NCBI GenBank assembly: GCA_963606545.1
Contig: CAVCYP010000002.1
Coordinates: 3,209 to 67,208, forward strand
Source: UBA9732 sp963606545
Lineage (GTDB): Bacteria; Spirochaetota; Spirochaetia; Sphaerochaetales; Sphaerochaetaceae
Direction of reading: 5' to 3'
Length of the DNA: 64,000 bases
Part shown: piece by piece, positions 51,805 to 59,059 of the stretch
Layout of the letters: every line of letters begins with the position of its first letter
Numbering within the stretch: position 1 is the stretch's first letter
Position numbers and translations under genes: made by a program
The notes under the pieces: model-generated
Told to the model about the DNA's origin: nothing
The model's database searches: none
Seen by the model: the letters and a program-made list of their open reading frames with translations, nothing else

Positions 51805-52002
51805 TTAAGCATAAGGAAGCATTGTTCTAACTTTCTTTGCTTCCACTTCAGAGAGAATACCAGCAGCGCGAAGATTTCTCTTACGCTTGGTGGTCTTCTT
51901 GGTGAGAATATGGCGAAGACCCTGCTTTTTGAACATGACCTTGCCAGTCCCGGTGACCTTGTACCGCTTTGCTGCGGACTTTCTTGTTTTCATCTTAGGC
52001 AT
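51805..52002 (-). CDS. rpmI: 50S ribosomal protein L35
   Basis: 65 aa from the ATG at 52002, set by AAGGGG eight bases upstream; the frame is open 11 codons further but lacks a site and family similarity. PKMKTRKSAAKRYKVTGTGK is the family start. A basic ribosomal protein, middle gene of the infC operon. The leader before it carries a hairpin. Confidence 0.97.
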   Translation of the reverse strand: MPKMKTRKSAAKRYKVTGTGKVMFKKQGLRHILTKKTTKRKRNLRAAGILSEVEAKKVRTMLPYA

Positions 52003-52024
52003 TTTTGTACCCCTTATAAGTGCC

Positions 52025-52046
52025 GTTAGGAACAAGACCCCCTAAC
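52025..52046 (-). promoter_or_regulatory. Hairpin in the rpmI leader
   Basis: GTTAGG and CCTAAC form a six-pair stem with a ten-base loop, 23 bases before the rpmI start. L20-type autoregulation acts in this region in other bacteria; here that is only a possibility. Confidence 0.5.
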
Positions 52047-52081
52047 AACTACTATTTAAACCTCCATACGGAGATTGTTAA

Positions 52082-52621
52082 CTAATTTTTCTTTGCTCCC
52101 TGTTTGGCTGGGCTAAGAAGCATTGACATGTTTCTGCCTTCCATAACTGGTTGCGTGTCCACATTATATAGTACTTCTTTTTCAGAAAGCATTTCAAGTA
52201 TCTTGTCCAGTACTTCTTTTCCAAGTTCTGTGTGGGCAAGCTCTCTGCCTCTGAATCTGATAGTAACCTTACATTTGTCGCCTTCAGCAAGGAATTCGCC
52301 AATGGCTTTGGACTTAACCTCAAGATCATGCTTATCAATCTTAGGTTGCATCCTAATTTCTCTCATTTTGATGATAGTCTGGTTCTTCTTGGCTTCTTTG
52401 AGCTTCTTCTGCTGTTCATATCTGAACTTTCCGTAGTCGATAATTTTGCAAACTGGTGGATCTGCGTTTGGAGAAATCTCCACAAGATCCAAACCTGCTT
52501 CTTCTGCTAATGCCAAGGCATCAAAGAAGTTCATAACGCCTTTTTTCTGATTCTCTTCATCAATCAGGAATACTTCTTTTGCGCGTATTTGCCTGTTGAT
52601 CCTAAGTTCTTTTGTAGCCAA
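52082..52621 (-). CDS. infC: Translation initiation factor IF-3
   Basis: 179 aa, both domains present: RINRQIRAKEVFLIDEENQ and LVEISPNADPPVCKIIDYGKF in the N-domain, EIRMQPKIDKHDLEVKSKAI and VTIRFRGREL in the C-domain. It checks the start codon on the 30S subunit. The start codon is TTG behind GAGAGGG. IF-3 discriminates against weak starts, and infC genes with non-AUG starts use this for self-repression, so the TTG is probably functional. First gene of the operon. Confidence 0.97.
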   Translation of the reverse strand: MATKELRINRQIRAKEVFLIDEENQKKGVMNFFDALALAEEAGLDLVEISPNADPPVCKIIDYGKFRYEQQKKLKEAKKNQTIIKMREIRMQPKIDKHDLEVKSKAIGEFLAEGDKCKVTIRFRGRELAHTELGKEVLDKILEMLSEKEVLYNVDTQPVMEGRNMSMLLSPAKQGAKKN

Positions 52622-52724
52622 GCTTCCCTCTCCATCAAAACTTTTCTAATAGTTTTCTGGGCTTATAATTGTTATATAACTGTCCAGCGAAAAGAAATAT
52701 ATCATGAAAAGAATAAACAAACAA

Positions 52725-52767
52725 TAAAAAAAGGGCGTTTGTTTTCAGAATACGAAACAAACGCCCT
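52725..52767 (-). terminator. Intrinsic terminator of fba
   Basis: A perfect 13-base stem (AGGGCGTTTGTTT at 52732-52744, AAACAAACGCCCT at 52755-52767) with a T run on the minus strand over 52731-52725. Confidence 0.92.
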
Positions 52768-52786
52768 GTAAAATATCGGTTTAAGC

Positions 52787-52830
52787 CATCAGGTAGCTGT
52801 CAAGCAGCCATCAAGCAGCTATCAAGCCTT
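52787..52830 (-). repeat. 11-base tandem repeat at the fba stop codon
   Basis: Four units of the type catcaagcagc (plus-strand view). The last unit contains the TGA of fba itself, so the array extends from the gene end outward. Confidence 0.82.
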
Positions 52831-53814
52831 GCCAGCTGAGCCAAGAACGTCGCGGTTCTTGTGGGCATACATCTCTTTGAGAGCTGTACGTGCTGGTCCA
52901 AGATACTTTCTTGGGTCAAAGTATTCAGGATGCTCGTCAAAGACCTTTCTGATAGTACCAGTCATTGCAAGACGGCCATCGCTATCAATGTTAATCTTAC
53001 AAACAGCGCTCTTTGCAGCCTGTCTGAGCTGTTCCTCAGGAATACCAACACTGTCCTTGAGCTTTCCGCCGTGCTCGTTGATCATCTTTACATACTCCTG
53101 TGGGACAGAAGATGAGCCGTGGAGAACAATTGGGAAGCCTGGGAGCTTCTTTTCAATCTCTGCAAGAATGTCAAAACGGAGTGGAGGTGGGATAAGAATG
53201 CCATCAGCATTGCGGGTGCACTGCTCTGGAGTAAACTTATTTGCACCGTGGCTTGTTCCAATGGAAATAGCGAGGGAATCAACGCCAGTCTTTGAAACAA
53301 AATCGATAACTTCAGATGGCTGTGTGTAGTGAGAAACTGCAGCTGAAACCTCATCCTCAATACCAGCAAGAACACCAAGCTCACCTTCAACTGTAACATC
53401 AAACTGGTGTGCGTACTCAACAACCTTCTTGGTAACAGCAATATTCTGCTCATAAGGAAGGCTTGAACCATCAATCATGACAGAAGAGAAGCCATTATCA
53501 ATACACTCTTTGCAGGTCTCAAAGCTGTCACCGTGGTCAAGGTGGAGAACAATTGGAATATCGTAGCCAAGTTCATGGGCGTACTCTGTTGCACCTCTTG
53601 CCATGTTTCTCAACAGATTAATGTTGGCATAGTCTCTTGCACCCTTTGAAACCTGAAGGATGACAGGTGACTTTGTCTCAACGCAAGCCATAATGATGGC
53701 CTGAAGCTGTTCCATGTTGTTGAAATTATAAGCAGGAACGGCATAACCGCCCTTAACTGCTTTGGCAAACATTTCGCGGGTGTTTACCAGACCCAATTCT
53801 TTATAAGAAGTCAT
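52822..53814 (-). CDS. fba: Class II fructose-bisphosphate aldolase
   Basis: 330 aa, zinc-dependent enzyme splitting fructose 1,6-bisphosphate. Metal ligands and substrate motifs: LHLDHGDSFETC (about residues 90-101), VEGELGVLAG, SIGTSHGANKF, VLHGSSSVP and INIDSDGRLAMT. Length is near that of the longer type B group. AGGAG ribosome site eight bases before the ATG. Monocistronic, with its own promoter and terminator. With the phosphofructokinase at 30 kb it gives the upper glycolytic steps. Strong codon bias suggests high expression. Confidence 0.96.
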   Translation of the reverse strand: MTSYKELGLVNTREMFAKAVKGGYAVPAYNFNNMEQLQAIIMACVETKSPVILQVSKGARDYANINLLRNMARGATEYAHELGYDIPIVLHLDHGDSFETCKECIDNGFSSVMIDGSSLPYEQNIAVTKKVVEYAHQFDVTVEGELGVLAGIEDEVSAAVSHYTQPSEVIDFVSKTGVDSLAISIGTSHGANKFTPEQCTRNADGILIPPPLRFDILAEIEKKLPGFPIVLHGSSSVPQEYVKMINEHGGKLKDSVGIPEEQLRQAAKSAVCKINIDSDGRLAMTGTIRKVFDEHPEYFDPRKYLGPARTALKEMYAHKNRDVLGSAGKA

Positions 53815-53836
53815 TTAGGTTATCTCCTATGTCTCA

Positions 53837-53866
53837 ATAATACCCACTAATATATCAGAGCGTCAA
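53837..53866 (-). promoter_or_regulatory. Promoter of fba
   Basis: Minus strand: TTGACG (53866-53861), 18-base spacer, TATTAT (53842-53837), giving a short leader with AGGAG before the ATG at 53814. Confidence 0.75.
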
Positions 53867-53942
53867 GAAAACTACTGGACTTTGCTTTCCATTGCCTCCA
53901 TTGTCTAGCCACAACTCCTTCTGCAACTCCTTCTGCAACTCA

Positions 53943-53971
53943 TTGACTACAAGTCAGAAGATAGCTAAAGT
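53943..53971 (+). promoter_or_regulatory. Promoter abutting the 291-aa membrane-anchored protein gene
   Basis: TTGACT (53943-53948), 17-base spacer, TAAAGT (53966-53971), seven bases before the ATG at 53979, with no ribosome site. A 12-base repeat (caactccttctg, twice, 53912-53935) lies just upstream. Confidence 0.55.
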
Positions 53972-53978
53972 TTTTTCT

Positions 53979-54854
53979 ATGAAAAAGAAAGCCAAATGCG
54001 CGCTTATAATCCTCTCTACTCTGTTTTTGCTGATAGCTGCCTTCTTTGCCGTCTATTTTTTCTGCTTTGAGCGCTTTGCAGTGGTCTCGGACCCCGCCTG
54101 GGGCTATCTTCTTCCTTCCTCTGAGCGCCTTTCTTTGCGCCTTGAGCTGGCCTTATCCGGCAAGCGACTAGTAATAGTCAACGCCACCGCCCAAGACCTC
54201 TCTGACGCCTCTTCCTTTACCCCGATGCTCCTTAGCCTTAACGCCCCAACGGTGCTTCTTGGTCCAATAGCCTCCCAATGTGCCATAGATTTTGACCTTG
54301 ATGTATCCAGTCTGCTTGAAGCTTCTGTGGTCTATGGGATGTGGAAAAAGCAGTGCTCCTTGTTTGATGCCACCATAATCTCAGATGTTGATGCTGGCTG
54401 GAAAGAAGCTTCCCAAACAATAGCGCAAACCTTAAAAACAATGGCTCAAAATGTGGGTGTAGTCTATGATTCTTTGGGGCCAAGCGCATATCAGGCCATT
54501 GAAACTGAAATTTCAGGCTCGTCTTTGCTCAGTTACTTGTACGACGGAGAGAGCCACCTTTACTACAGCAATACCCTTTCAGATATGAACCAGAAACAAG
54601 TGGTTTTGGCCCTCTGTCCGCATCTAAGTGGGTTTGAACAGTTCTTTTCAAGCGGAGTTTCTGGCGTAGGGGAAGAGGCAAATTCCGTCTCTTGGATAGT
54701 TGATTATAGGTATGCAAAAATTGTTCCAAAGCAGCAGCTTTACGGCATAGTGCTTCCCAACTTAAGTGGTTTGGCGCGCGCTCTTGTTGAAAGTGGAGCT
54801 TTGAAAAAATCGGGCCAGGTGTATAGTTTGGAATATAAGTATGAGGCTAAGTGA
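53979..54854 (+). CDS. Membrane-anchored extracytoplasmic protein of unknown function
   Basis: 291 aa from the ATG at 53979. The frame is open 29 codons further but that part lies across the promoter and a simple repeat. One uncleaved membrane helix (about residues 8-30, CALIILSTLFLLIAAFF) is followed by a basic-to-neutral extracytoplasmic domain with alternating strands and helices (LVIVNATAQDLSD, TVLLGPIASQCAIDFDL, ATIISDVDAGWKEAS, VGVVYDSLG), a pattern like a periplasmic-binding or LacI-type sensor fold. No family is certain. It overlaps the start region of nth, and the two are probably co-transcribed. Confidence 0.75.
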   Translation: MKKKAKCALIILSTLFLLIAAFFAVYFFCFERFAVVSDPAWGYLLPSSERLSLRLELALSGKRLVIVNATAQDLSDASSFTPMLLSLNAPTVLLGPIASQCAIDFDLDVSSLLEASVVYGMWKKQCSLFDATIISDVDAGWKEASQTIAQTLKTMAQNVGVVYDSLGPSAYQAIETEISGSSLLSYLYDGESHLYYSNTLSDMNQKQVVLALCPHLSGFEQFFSSGVSGVGEEANSVSWIVDYRYAKIVPKQQLYGIVLPNLSGLARALVESGALKKSGQVYSLEYKYEAK

Positions 54855-54861
54855 GGTGGCT

Positions 54862-55530
54862 ATGAAGCTGGATGAGGCTTACTTTGAGACAATTTTTCAT
54901 CAGTTTCAGGGCGTGCTGAAGAGTGTGGGCAAGACGCTTCCGGCCGTGTCGCTGGTGGCAGTTGAGCTGCAGGACCCTTATTATGTGCTGATTTCTACCG
55001 TAATTTCGCTACGTACCAAGGACGACGTCACTATTAAAGCTTCTAGGCGGCTTTTTGAGGTAGCTTCCACGCCGCAGCAGATGCTACAGCTTCCGGTGGA
55101 GGAGATAGGTAAGCTTATTTATCCAGCTGGCTTCTATAAGCGTAAGGCTATACAGATAAAGGAAATATCGAAGATTCTGGTGGAGAAATATGACGGGCAA
55201 GTTCCAAATAATGCCGAGGCTTTGATGGCGCTTCCTGGCGTAGGGCTTAAGACTACAAATCTTACTTTGAACCTAGGTTTTGGCATTGAAGCTATTTGTG
55301 TGGACTGCCACGTGCATCAGATTACTAACCGGCTGGGGTGGATTAAGACCAAGACTCCGGAGGAAAGCGAAAAAGCTTTAATGAGTATCATGCCCAAGCG
55401 CTTTTGGATTCCGCTAAACGAACTTCTGGTTTCCTATGGCCAAGAAATCTGTACCAGCGTGAGCCCAAAGTGCTCCATGTGCCCTCAATGTGCCAATTGC
55501 CCTAAGATTGGGGTTGCTCGTAACCGTTAA
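54862..55530 (+). CDS. nth: Endonuclease III-type DNA glycosylase/AP lyase
   Basis: 222 aa from the ATG at 54862 with GAGG five bases upstream. It removes oxidised pyrimidines and cuts abasic sites. The hairpin ALPGVGLKTTNLTLNLGF has the catalytic Lys, and ICVDCHVHQITNRLG has the catalytic Asp. Four Cys at the C-terminus (C-x6-C-x2-C-x5-C) bind a [4Fe-4S] cluster. Slightly longer than E. coli Nth. The window thus has glycosylases for both oxidised purines (26.7 kb) and pyrimidines. Confidence 0.93.
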   Translation: MKLDEAYFETIFHQFQGVLKSVGKTLPAVSLVAVELQDPYYVLISTVISLRTKDDVTIKASRRLFEVASTPQQMLQLPVEEIGKLIYPAGFYKRKAIQIKEISKILVEKYDGQVPNNAEALMALPGVGLKTTNLTLNLGFGIEAICVDCHVHQITNRLGWIKTKTPEESEKALMSIMPKRFWIPLNELLVSYGQEICTSVSPKCSMCPQCANCPKIGVARNR

Positions 55531-55537
55531 AAACTAT

Positions 55538-55566
55538 TTGAAAAAATTCTATTTTCATTTTATTAT
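55538..55566 (+). promoter_or_regulatory. Promoter of the structured small RNA
   Basis: TTGAAA (55538-55543), exactly 17 bases, TATTAT (55561-55566), located just after the nth stop and before a hairpin-rich, non-coding stretch. Predicted start near 55573. Confidence 0.7.
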
Positions 55567-55572
55567 TACATT

Positions 55573-55693
55573 GTCGGATGTGAGACGTAAAACTGCATCG
55601 AGTGATCGGGAAGGAGATCTAAAACCCTTCCAAGTATTTGTAGTGAAAACTACATGAAAAACTGAGGGATGGCTTTGACATCCCTTATTTTAT
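55573..55693 (+). ncRNA. Candidate structured small RNA upstream of the PBECR4-like gene
   Basis: About 120 bases without a plausible reading frame. It holds a GATG/CATC pair in the 5' part, a stem GGAAGG (55609-55614)/CCTTCC (55626-55631), a stem TGTAGT/ACTACA closed by a GAAA tetraloop (55639-55654), and a terminator-like stem GGGATG (55666-55671)/CATCCC (55679-55684) followed by TTATTTT. AAAACT/AAAAC occurs repeatedly in the single-stranded parts. Promoter in front, terminator at the end and a nuclease-like gene 14 bases after it resemble RNA-antitoxin modules. I know no named RNA family that matches. Confidence 0.68.
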
Positions 55694-55706
55694 CTCTTGA
55701 GGTTTG

Positions 55707-56333
55707 ATGGAAAACAAAATTAGCTTTAAGGAGCGCGTTAGGCGCACAGCAATTGAGAATTCTCGCCCTTATATGCGAAACTTAATATCTTATGAGTATT
55801 TGGTTTGTTCTAAAGCTTTTTCTTCTGGGTTCAAAATTGTAAAGGCTGATGGTAGTAATTACTTGCATTTAATTGGCATTAATTCCAATTTAACGGCTAT
55901 CGATTTTTGGAAGAAATGTCTTACTGAAACTTTGAGTGATAATGATTTTGACTTTAAGAAGAAAGGACAAGAAGAAAAAGCAGTAAAAGGCTCTGTCCGG
56001 CAGAAAATTCAAGTTTTGAGCCACATCTTAGTAATGTTTTCAGGAGACTGTGAATTGATTGCGGAAGAATTCTTTCATAAAAACAAAGTAGAGTGTGCTT
56101 TTGCAACAAGCGATAATAGTTGCACTCTTGGCTTTGCTGAATCTGGAAGACCTAAATCTCTTATGAAGTCAAATGAATTGTCTGATAAAGCTATGAAAGT
56201 GGACTTAATTTTTAGAAAACCTCGTAATTCAAAAGAAAAATTTACTGAACTTTGCTATGGAGAAAAAGAGAAGATTGTCAAATATTGGACTGTTATAGAA
56301 AATCTAATTGATAATCATTTTGGGAATTTTTAA
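55707..56333 (+). CDS. PBECR4-domain-like protein (putative BECR-fold RNase, toxin candidate)
   Basis: 208 aa from the ATG at 55707 (TTGAGG four bases before; a TTG one codon earlier is also open). Single domain. Segments I associate with the PBECR4 family of phage and mobile-element proteins: RNLISYEYLVCSKAF, NYLHLIGINSNLTAIDFW, NDFDFKKKGQEEKAVKGSVR, KIQVLSHILVMF, ECAFATSDNSCTLGFAES and MKVDLIFRKP. The BECR fold includes RelE and Barnase-like RNases. Its AT content is higher than its neighbours', suggesting transfer. It directly follows the structured RNA, which ends in a terminator that may limit its expression. Confidence 0.7.
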   Translation: MENKISFKERVRRTAIENSRPYMRNLISYEYLVCSKAFSSGFKIVKADGSNYLHLIGINSNLTAIDFWKKCLTETLSDNDFDFKKKGQEEKAVKGSVRQKIQVLSHILVMFSGDCELIAEEFFHKNKVECAFATSDNSCTLGFAESGRPKSLMKSNELSDKAMKVDLIFRKPRNSKEKFTELCYGEKEKIVKYWTVIENLIDNHFGNF

Positions 56334-56348
56334 ATGAATAAAAAACTC

Positions 56349-57146
56349 CTATCTTGCTAATAGGGAGCGGTAATTTTCCAACACCTGAGAAGACAAGGCT
56401 TCCATTGAAAGGCCTAAGATTTGGCTTGCACATTCATAAGTGTGGACAACATACAGTGGAGTGTTGAGCTGGCCTCTGTGAGGAACTGGGGTGAGGTAGG
56501 GGGCATCTGTTTCAAATAAAAGTCTATTTAGTGGAACCTTCTTTAGAAGGTCTCTAAGATTACTATTTTTTTTGAAAGTTAAGTTGCCGGCAAAGCTTAT
56601 GAAATAGCCCAAATCAAGAGCTGTTTTCATTAGCTCTTCACACCCGTCAAAACAGTGAATAATGCCCGATTTTGGGGGTGTGAGCCTAGAAATTATGTCT
56701 ATAGTGTCAGATTGGGCCATTCTTTCGTGAATTGCAACAGGAAGGCTAAACTCACAAGCCATCTTTAATTGAGACTCAAAAAGATACTTTTGGGTCTCAG
56801 TTGTGCCATAATTCCAGTAGTAGTCAAGACCAATTTCACCAAGTATTTTTGCCTTGTATTTAATCAAGTTGCCCCGCAACACAGCAAGGTGAGAATCAAT
56901 TTCTTCAAAGCTAAGATTAGTAATAGTATCCAATTCCCACGGACCAATGGCACCGGCAAGTACCACGTTAGGATAATCCTTTAACAATTCATAGCGACGG
57001 GGTAAATCATCAGAGGTACAGCCAATATCTATGCCGCCTTCAAAGCCTTCTCTGAAGCACAAATCAAGCTGGGCCTTGGAATCAAGGCCCTTATCATTCA
57101 TACAATCGCTGTGAAAATGGGAATCAATAATGTTGTGTAAAGTCAT
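56349..57146 (-). CDS. tatD: TatD-family metal-dependent hydrolase
   Basis: 265 aa TIM-barrel. Metal ligands in order: IDSHFHSD, GEIGLDYYW, VAIHERMAQ, GIIHCFDG and FETDAPYLTPVPHRG. TatD proteins are 3'-5' deoxyribonucleases that also act on other phosphodiester or D-aminoacyl substrates. Its ATG overlaps the clpX stop (ATGA), so it is the last gene of the tig-clpP-clpX-tatD transcript. The gene name reflects family level only. Confidence 0.92.
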   Translation of the reverse strand: MTLHNIIDSHFHSDCMNDKGLDSKAQLDLCFREGFEGGIDIGCTSDDLPRRYELLKDYPNVVLAGAIGPWELDTITNLSFEEIDSHLAVLRGNLIKYKAKILGEIGLDYYWNYGTTETQKYLFESQLKMACEFSLPVAIHERMAQSDTIDIISRLTPPKSGIIHCFDGCEELMKTALDLGYFISFAGNLTFKKNSNLRDLLKKVPLNRLLFETDAPYLTPVPHRGQLNTPLYVVHTYECASQILGLSMEALSSQVLENYRSLLAR

Positions 57147-58432
57147 TTATCCCCAAGAAGTAAAGTACCACTTAGAACCTGCCCTTTAGAATCAAAGAGC
57201 CTTGGGCTTTCTTTTTTCTCAATGCAAGGGCCTGTGATTTCAATGCGTTTGACATCCTTGTGAGAAGGAACATCATACATGAGATTCATCATGGTCTCCT
57301 CAACAATGCTACGCAAACCACGAGCACCAGTTTTTTGATCATAAGCAGTTTGTGCAATCTGTTTAATTGCATCTTGGGTAAAGACTAAGTCAACGCCATC
57401 CAACTTTAAAGTAGCTTCATACTGGCGAAGAATGGAGTTCTTTGGCTCAATAAGGATGCGTTCAAGATCCTCAACTCTGAGATTGTTAAGAGCTACGTGA
57501 ATTGGAAGTCTTCCAATGAACTCAGGAATAAGACCAAACTTGATTAAGTCATCAGGAAGAACATTTTCATAAAGCTCTTCCAAGTTTTTTTCCTGAGAAT
57601 CAACAAGTGCAGAACCAAAACCTATGGAAGAGGAAGCAGTTCTCTTCTCAATAATCTTATCAAGTCCAACAAAAGCACCACCACAGATGAAAAGAATGTT
57701 TTTTGTGTCAATTCTTATCATTTCCTGGTTAGGATGCTTTCTTCCACCCTGAGGTGGAACACTTGCAACGGTGCCTTCAATAATCTTCAAAAGTGCTTGC
57801 TGTACGCCCTCTCCAGAGACGTCACGAGTGATGGAAACGTTCTCACCTTTCTTGGCAATTTTATCAACTTCATCCAAGAAAATGATACCGTGCTCGGCAG
57901 CCTCAACATCATCATCAGCAGCCTGAATCAGCTTCAACAGTATGTTTTCTACGTCCTCACCCACATATCCGGCCTCTGTTATGGTGGTTGCGTCAGCAAT
58001 TGCAAATGGAACGCTGAGTCTTTTTGCAAGGCTTCTTGCAAGCAAAGTTTTACCGGTTCCAGTAGGGCCCATGATTAGAATATTGGACTTGTCCAGCTCA
58101 ACATTATCTGTTTCAGCTAGCTGTTTTTCGTACTTAATTCGCTTGTAATGGTTATAGACAGCAACACTCAAAACCTTTTTTGCCTTGTCTTGTCCTATGA
58201 CGTACTGGTCCAAATATTCTTTGAGTTCTTGTGGAGTAGGAAGAACTTCTGGAAGACCAGAAGTCTTGGATTTATCTCCATAATAATCAGAATCTGCTTT
58301 CCCTCCAAAGAGGATTTCATTACAGCGTTCAACACAGCTTTCGCAAATATTGACGCCGTTTGGGCCCTGAATTAAGCGGTTGCTTGCACTACCACAAAAC
58401 GAACAATACTTGCTGTTCTTTCCAAATGCCAT
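57143..58432 (-). CDS. clpX: ClpX, ATP-dependent unfoldase
   Basis: 429 aa. N-terminal four-Cys zinc domain (CSFCG and CESCVERC), Walker A GPTGTGKTLLA (about residue 119), pore loop GYVGED, Walker B IIFLDEVDK, sensor GARGLRS, and the IGFGS loop that docks on ClpP. It unfolds tagged proteins and feeds them to ClpP encoded immediately upstream (no spacer). Normal length. Confidence 0.98.
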   Translation of the reverse strand: MAFGKNSKYCSFCGSASNRLIQGPNGVNICESCVERCNEILFGGKADSDYYGDKSKTSGLPEVLPTPQELKEYLDQYVIGQDKAKKVLSVAVYNHYKRIKYEKQLAETDNVELDKSNILIMGPTGTGKTLLARSLAKRLSVPFAIADATTITEAGYVGEDVENILLKLIQAADDDVEAAEHGIIFLDEVDKIAKKGENVSITRDVSGEGVQQALLKIIEGTVASVPPQGGRKHPNQEMIRIDTKNILFICGGAFVGLDKIIEKRTASSSIGFGSALVDSQEKNLEELYENVLPDDLIKFGLIPEFIGRLPIHVALNNLRVEDLERILIEPKNSILRQYEATLKLDGVDLVFTQDAIKQIAQTAYDQKTGARGLRSIVEETMMNLMYDVPSHKDVKRIEITGPCIEKKESPRLFDSKGQVLSGTLLLGDK

Positions 58433-59044
58433 TTAGTTATCCTCTCTGCTAGGTCTGCTTAAGACTGAATCTACAATTCCGTAGGCCACGGCGTCTGTTG
58501 CTGTCATGAAGAAATCGCGCTCGATATCGGCTGCAATCTTCTCTTCTGGCTGTCCGGTGTGCTTTACAAGATAATCTATAGAGAGCTTTTTGAGTCTAAG
58601 TATTTCTTTTGCGTGTATAGCGATATCCGACGACTGGCCCTGCACGCCGCCCCAAGGCTGATGAATCATAACTCTTGAGGAAGGCAGAATCATGCGCTTG
58701 CCCTTTGTGCCACCGGCAAGAAGTAGGGCGGCCATGGAAGCTGCCTGTCCCATACAAATAGTGCAGATTGACGGTCTTAAAAGCTGCATGGTGTCATAGA
58801 TTGCAAGTCCAGCTGTCACGCTTCCGCCGGGGGAATTAATATATAGATTAATATCCTTCTTTGGATCCTCGGATTCAAGGAATAACAGCTGGGCCACAAC
58901 AAGATCTGCCTTAGCATCGTCTATCTCCCCATCCAAGAAGACGATACGCTCCTTGAGGAGCCTACTGTAAATATCGTAAGCTCTCTCATTGAGTCCATTG
59001 CTCTCCACTACGGTTGGAACTAGATATGATGCTATATCTCTCAT
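58433..59044 (-). CDS. clpP: ClpP, ATP-dependent protease subunit
   Basis: 203 aa from the ATG at 59044 (GAGGA seven bases upstream; a TTG two codons earlier is possible). Triad: Ser in CMGQAASMAALLL, His in VMIHQPWGG, Asp in DIERDFFMT. SPGGSVTAGL forms the oxyanion strand. It is the main ClpP, coupled to clpX and behind tig. A second, divergent ClpP is encoded at 34219. Confidence 0.98.
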   Translation of the reverse strand: MRDIASYLVPTVVESNGLNERAYDIYSRLLKERIVFLDGEIDDAKADLVVAQLLFLESEDPKKDINLYINSPGGSVTAGLAIYDTMQLLRPSICTICMGQAASMAALLLAGGTKGKRMILPSSRVMIHQPWGGVQGQSSDIAIHAKEILRLKKLSIDYLVKHTGQPEEKIAADIERDFFMTATDAVAYGIVDSVLSRPSREDN

Positions 59045-59059
59045 TGACAATCCTCTTAA

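Noticed and set aside
55573..55693. 4.5S/SRP RNA or 6S RNA
   Set aside because: The GGAAGG stem recalls the SRP loop, but the asymmetric GGAA/GCAGC core and the overall hairpin are missing; 6S would be longer with a central bubble.
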